Shown one piece after another: positions 60,191 to 64,000 of a stretch of DNA of 64,000 nucleotides. Under the pieces are notes generated by a model. That model did not search any database. It was not told the DNA's origin and was given only the letters and a program-made list of their open reading frames with translations. The stretch is from assembly GCA_039707465.1 (NCBI GenBank), contig CM077644.1:196947962-197011961 (forward strand), given 5' to 3'. Within the stretch, counting starts at the first letter, position 1; each line of letters begins with the position of its first letter. Source of the DNA: Rhabdophis nuchalis (lineage: Eukaryota; Chordata; Lepidosauria; Squamata; Natricidae). A program made the position numbers and the translations under genes.

Positions 60191-63100
60191 ATAATTTGGT
60201 GGCTTAAAAATGTATGTACAAAAACTCATGTAGTTTGGGGTGGTTAAACCCTTTCATGAAAGTTAATATTAGATAAAGGAGTGTTACAATGTAATGTTTG
60301 TCTAAAGAATTTGATCCAAGGTGTCCATCTGTTTCTAATGGAGGGTGACAAGGAAGGTTTTAAGAAGTCATCCTATTCATTGTTTCCACATACAAAAGCC
60401 TTCTGCCTGCATCGTTCAACTTTCTGCACCTCTTCTAAGGAGCCATGAGCAAAGTGCTGAATGTTTATTAATCAACTCTCACAATGGATAAAAAAAGTAA
60501 GAGTGTTTTTATATTTTAGATTGTTTTTACATAAACACATTTTAGGAGTCTTTTGTGTGTTTGGGGAAACTTCAGATTCAGGTCGGATTTTGAGTTAATT
60601 TCGATCTGTTCTTTCCAATTCATTTAGTTTTAGGCTTTCCATCGCAATATGTTAATGAGATATTTTAAAAATACAAAGAATATTGAACAAGAGCGTGTGT
60701 TTTGTGTTCTGTGAGGAAAAGGAAAACAGCAGGGAGAGGAATACCTTTTGGGAACTGAGGCAAGGAAACCTAAGCTGATAAAACATGACTCTTCTCCCCC
60801 TACTCTCTCCCCAAGGGAAGTTGTTTGGATAACTTGCCCTTTTCTAAATTCTTTTCTCTTTCTGTAGCCCTTTCCTCTTTTCTCTCTCTTGTCAAGCCCA
60901 CTTCATAAACGGTAGCAGCTGGAGATCTTTTTAGTGGCATTCAGGGATTACTGCCCTTCAGGATTTTAATAAGCTCCTATGCTTGAAATGTCTGTAAGGG
61001 TGCTCTCTGAGACAATTACCATTCAGGACCAAGAACTGAGGACCCTTCAGAGGCCCAGATGGTTGTGGTTCTGCATGTGAGCAGATAGTATTTCAAGAAC
61101 AACAGCTCACTGGAGCAAAGAAGGGGAGGGAAGTGAGGCACTAAGGAAATAGAGAATGAAATGATGTGCATGTACATGTGTATATACTTAGATTCATCAT
61201 GTAGTCAGGTTTTGTACATTATCAAACATAAAGCTCTATATTATAAAGAAAAATAAGACTATTAAATAAGTTAAATAATTCTAATGCTTATTAAGTGTTC
61301 AATATGCTGTTTACAAATTTAGTTACATAACTTGGAATTTTTGTCATTTTAGTTCAAAATGAGCAGACTACTTTACTAAAGTCTTAACTACAACAAAGAG
61401 GAAAGAAACTATAGATCACTGATAGTCCTTTCATATAAGAAAATATGCTGAGGAATGGTTTTTGAAATCTAGTATACTGTGCAGTTTTAGAAAAATAAAA
61501 TGGCTTTGAGAAAAAAGGTAGTCTTAATAGTGTGGATATTTTTGTTATGCCTTTCTGAAAAACAGATTCTTGTGAAACATTTCAAAAGTTGTCTACTCTA
61601 GATCACTTATCTTATTGTAAATGCTCCTATGACTATTGGCCATTTATCATTTTAGACACATGTTGCCACATAAGAAGTGAAGACTCATTAGCTGACAGCC
61701 GTTCACCCTCTGGATTGACAGATGTTATATTTTTAATTTTTGTACTTTTTGCCATTAAAAAATTAGCTCTGTTAAATAAAATTAGTATTTGAATGACATA
61801 ACTAAGATATTGTTGGATTTCATGATATACCTTTGTTACATTTGAGTATAATAACGAATATATTTACATATTGCAAAAGAGTATAGAAAAAAAATCTGAA
61901 GACTAGACGCTGTTCTATAGGCGTTGAATATTGCTTTCTGTGGATCATACAAAATAGATTCCTGACTTACATTCATTTAAATAAAATACCTGATCTTATA
62001 TTTTTGTAATTTTGTAACTTTAGTGATTGTACTAAGGGGAGTTGTTTAATACAATTGTTCAATCATATCAAAACACTGCAATGTCATAGGCTGTAATATT
62101 CACAATGAATTGTACATACTTTAAAGCTTTCTCTTGAAAGTTAGTGTGTCAAATACCAACAATTGAAGCAGAGTCTAGTGATGCCACTTTTGCTACTTCA
62201 GCATGGGTTATAAGGTAGATGTGATCTAAGAATGATCCTAGATGATTTGTAAAAAAAATAAGCATACCCAGTCCTGTTAATGCTGGAAAGACAGACCGGC
62301 AGGATAGTCAAGGAAGTTGGGATAGTTTAAAAAGTAATTTTTTAAAAAATTCAAAAGAATGCAGTGACAAATTCCTCCCTATTTCATTATAAATCAAGCT
62401 AAGTACATTTACTGCTTGTTAGAACAAGGCTACTGGATTAGGATTCTGTGTATTATTAGATGTTGTATTTGCTAGTCAATAAAATACCCCTTTTTTCTTA
62501 CAGCTATGTAAGGATGTACCTATTTCTGGCTTATTTGCAATAAAATATATTTTAATCAACCCAAATTTTAAATTAACTGGAATTTTGGAAATCAGGCTTT
62601 AGGTGAAAAAGGATAAAGAGTAAGAGAAATTGAAGCCCTTTGCATCTAATTAAAGTCCTGATCTTTTGATGTCTAATGAAAAAGTATCCATTATGCTTTA
62701 CCTTCATCGTAGCTTATTTGTTATATTGTAACTCAACCTAATAATGTTGTGATGGTAAAATGCAGAGAATTTATAATTAAGCCAAAGTTAACAACAACAA
62801 CTTAGCGTACTGTAAAATTATGAATTCAACTTTATGGGGTTTTTTTGTTGTAAAAATCTGTATTGTAAATAAAAACAACAGTCCCCTAAAATGCAATTGT
62901 TTTAGAAATTCTGGAAAGTTGGAGAACCTATATATCTTTCGCACGGAGAATGTAATTACCTATTTTGAGAAAAAAACCAAATTATGTGCAATTCTATAAT
63001 TGTTTGAAGTATAGCCATCTTATTCAGGAAGCATACTTTTTAATTTAATCTAGATTTTGTTGCAAAATAAATTATATATTTATTTGATTGTTTAATTTTG

Positions 63101-64000
63101 TGTATATTTAATTTTATTAATTTAAAATAAGTATGATTTTTAACCTTAATCCAAATAATATTGTGATGTTTTAGAAAAGCATTTGTTTCCTTCCTCCATA
63201 TATATGCAGCGTGAATAGTAATAAAATTATTCATTATTTTGTGTCTATTTAAGAATTATCTGTTGGGTTTTTCTGTACATTTACTATGACAACATTGTCT
63301 ATATTGCCTCAACATAAACAGAATTATATACATTCCTTAGTCTTAATTCTATACTTCAAATGTTATATGGGAATAGTGCATGGACAAATATAATTGGGCT
63401 TTATTTCTGGATAAAGGAGGCACTTATTGTATATTTTATATTCTGTTGAAAAATTGACATTTTAATCTTAACTCTTAATAATATTTGAAAAAGTGTGAGT
63501 GCATTTCCATATGTCTGTAAATGTATGACTGAGGTAAAAATGTTAGGAAATTGGTAAAAAAGGAATAATAATATAAGATATGTATTCTTCTTAGGTATTT
63601 ACAGAAAGCATCCCAAAATTAAATATGGATTCTTTAAACAGCTTTGTTATCTTTTGCAAAAATCTGTTTTACAAAATAGAATTGAACCCAATCCTTTGAA
63701 TAAGACTTTGCTTAAAGTAAATATATTGTATGTGCTTCAACAAATTAACAAAACATTAGCATTTTTTAGCTAAATAAACTATTTTTAATTGTTTCATATA
63801 TATACACTAAGATTCAGGGTTGTTTTAAATTAAAATTAAAACACTAATGCTGTAGTTTCTTGATTTCATTATAACTGATAGAAAATAATTACTTGTAAAT
63901 ATTACATATGGATATATTAAAATAAATGTAAAATATTAAAATACATGCAAAATCTAAAATGGTTTTATTCCTTATTGATTTATTGATTAGACTATAATAA

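Larger units (their letters stand above)
42515..64000 (+). other. EFNA5: EFNA5 intron 1 (5' part)
   Basis: Everything after the donor at 42,515 is the beginning of EFNA5 intron 1, which is very long in vertebrates. No other exon, RNA gene or intact transposon is recognised. After the CpG island ends near 42,830 the sequence is AT-rich and repeat-poor compared with the region before 35 kb. Minor items are possible LINE tails near 49,140-49,185 and 51,330-51,400, a Penelope-like piece at 57,130-57,330, a possible LINE end near 58,690-58,760 and simple repeats. Low repeat density may mean conserved regulatory sequence, but this cannot be tested here. Confidence 0.8.

Overview
This is vertebrate nuclear DNA, most likely from a squamate reptile and probably a snake. 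Three things support that. There is a full tRNA-derived SINE of the Sauria type with target-site duplications. There are Bov-B/RTE and L2/CR1-like LINE fragments, several ending in microsatellites. The only coding exon I can name is exon 1 of ephrin-A5 (EFNA5). Nearly all long reading frames in the window are chance frames or pieces of transposons.

Layout. Positions 1-2,150 are a dense repeat cluster. It holds three related copies of a tRNA-headed short element, each with a hammerhead-ribozyme-like fold, together with foldback copies of the element's tail, microsatellites, a degraded L2/CR1-like LINE and a Penelope-like palindrome. Positions 3,850-5,300 hold a hAT-like element with a minisatellite, a long pyrimidine tract and a CpG island. 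The island contains a minus-strand first exon with signal-peptide-like coding; I could not identify the gene. From 5,500 to 35,500 the sequence is AT-rich intergenic DNA with many mobile elements: hAT elements with 8-bp target duplications, a deleted Tc1 element, TA-flanked MITEs, SINEs, two Bov-B-type LINEs and an L2/CR1-like LINE with an intact C-terminal reading frame. Positions 35,500-40,800 show no recognisable gene.

An EFNA5 CpG island and 5' leader lie at about 40,850-42,389. The exon 1 coding part is 42,390-42,514. The rest of the window, 42,515-64,000, is the start of the very long EFNA5 intron 1. It is AT-rich and has few repeats, apart from microsatellites and one perfect 74-bp hairpin MITE.

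The most interesting signal is the hammerhead motif at 468-514. It has all the invariant core bases, and stem I covaries between copies (positions 468-473/509-514 against 2025-2030/2066-2071). It sits just downstream of a Pol III tRNA-like promoter in a repeated element, so the window may show a ribozyme-bearing SINE or retrozyme family.
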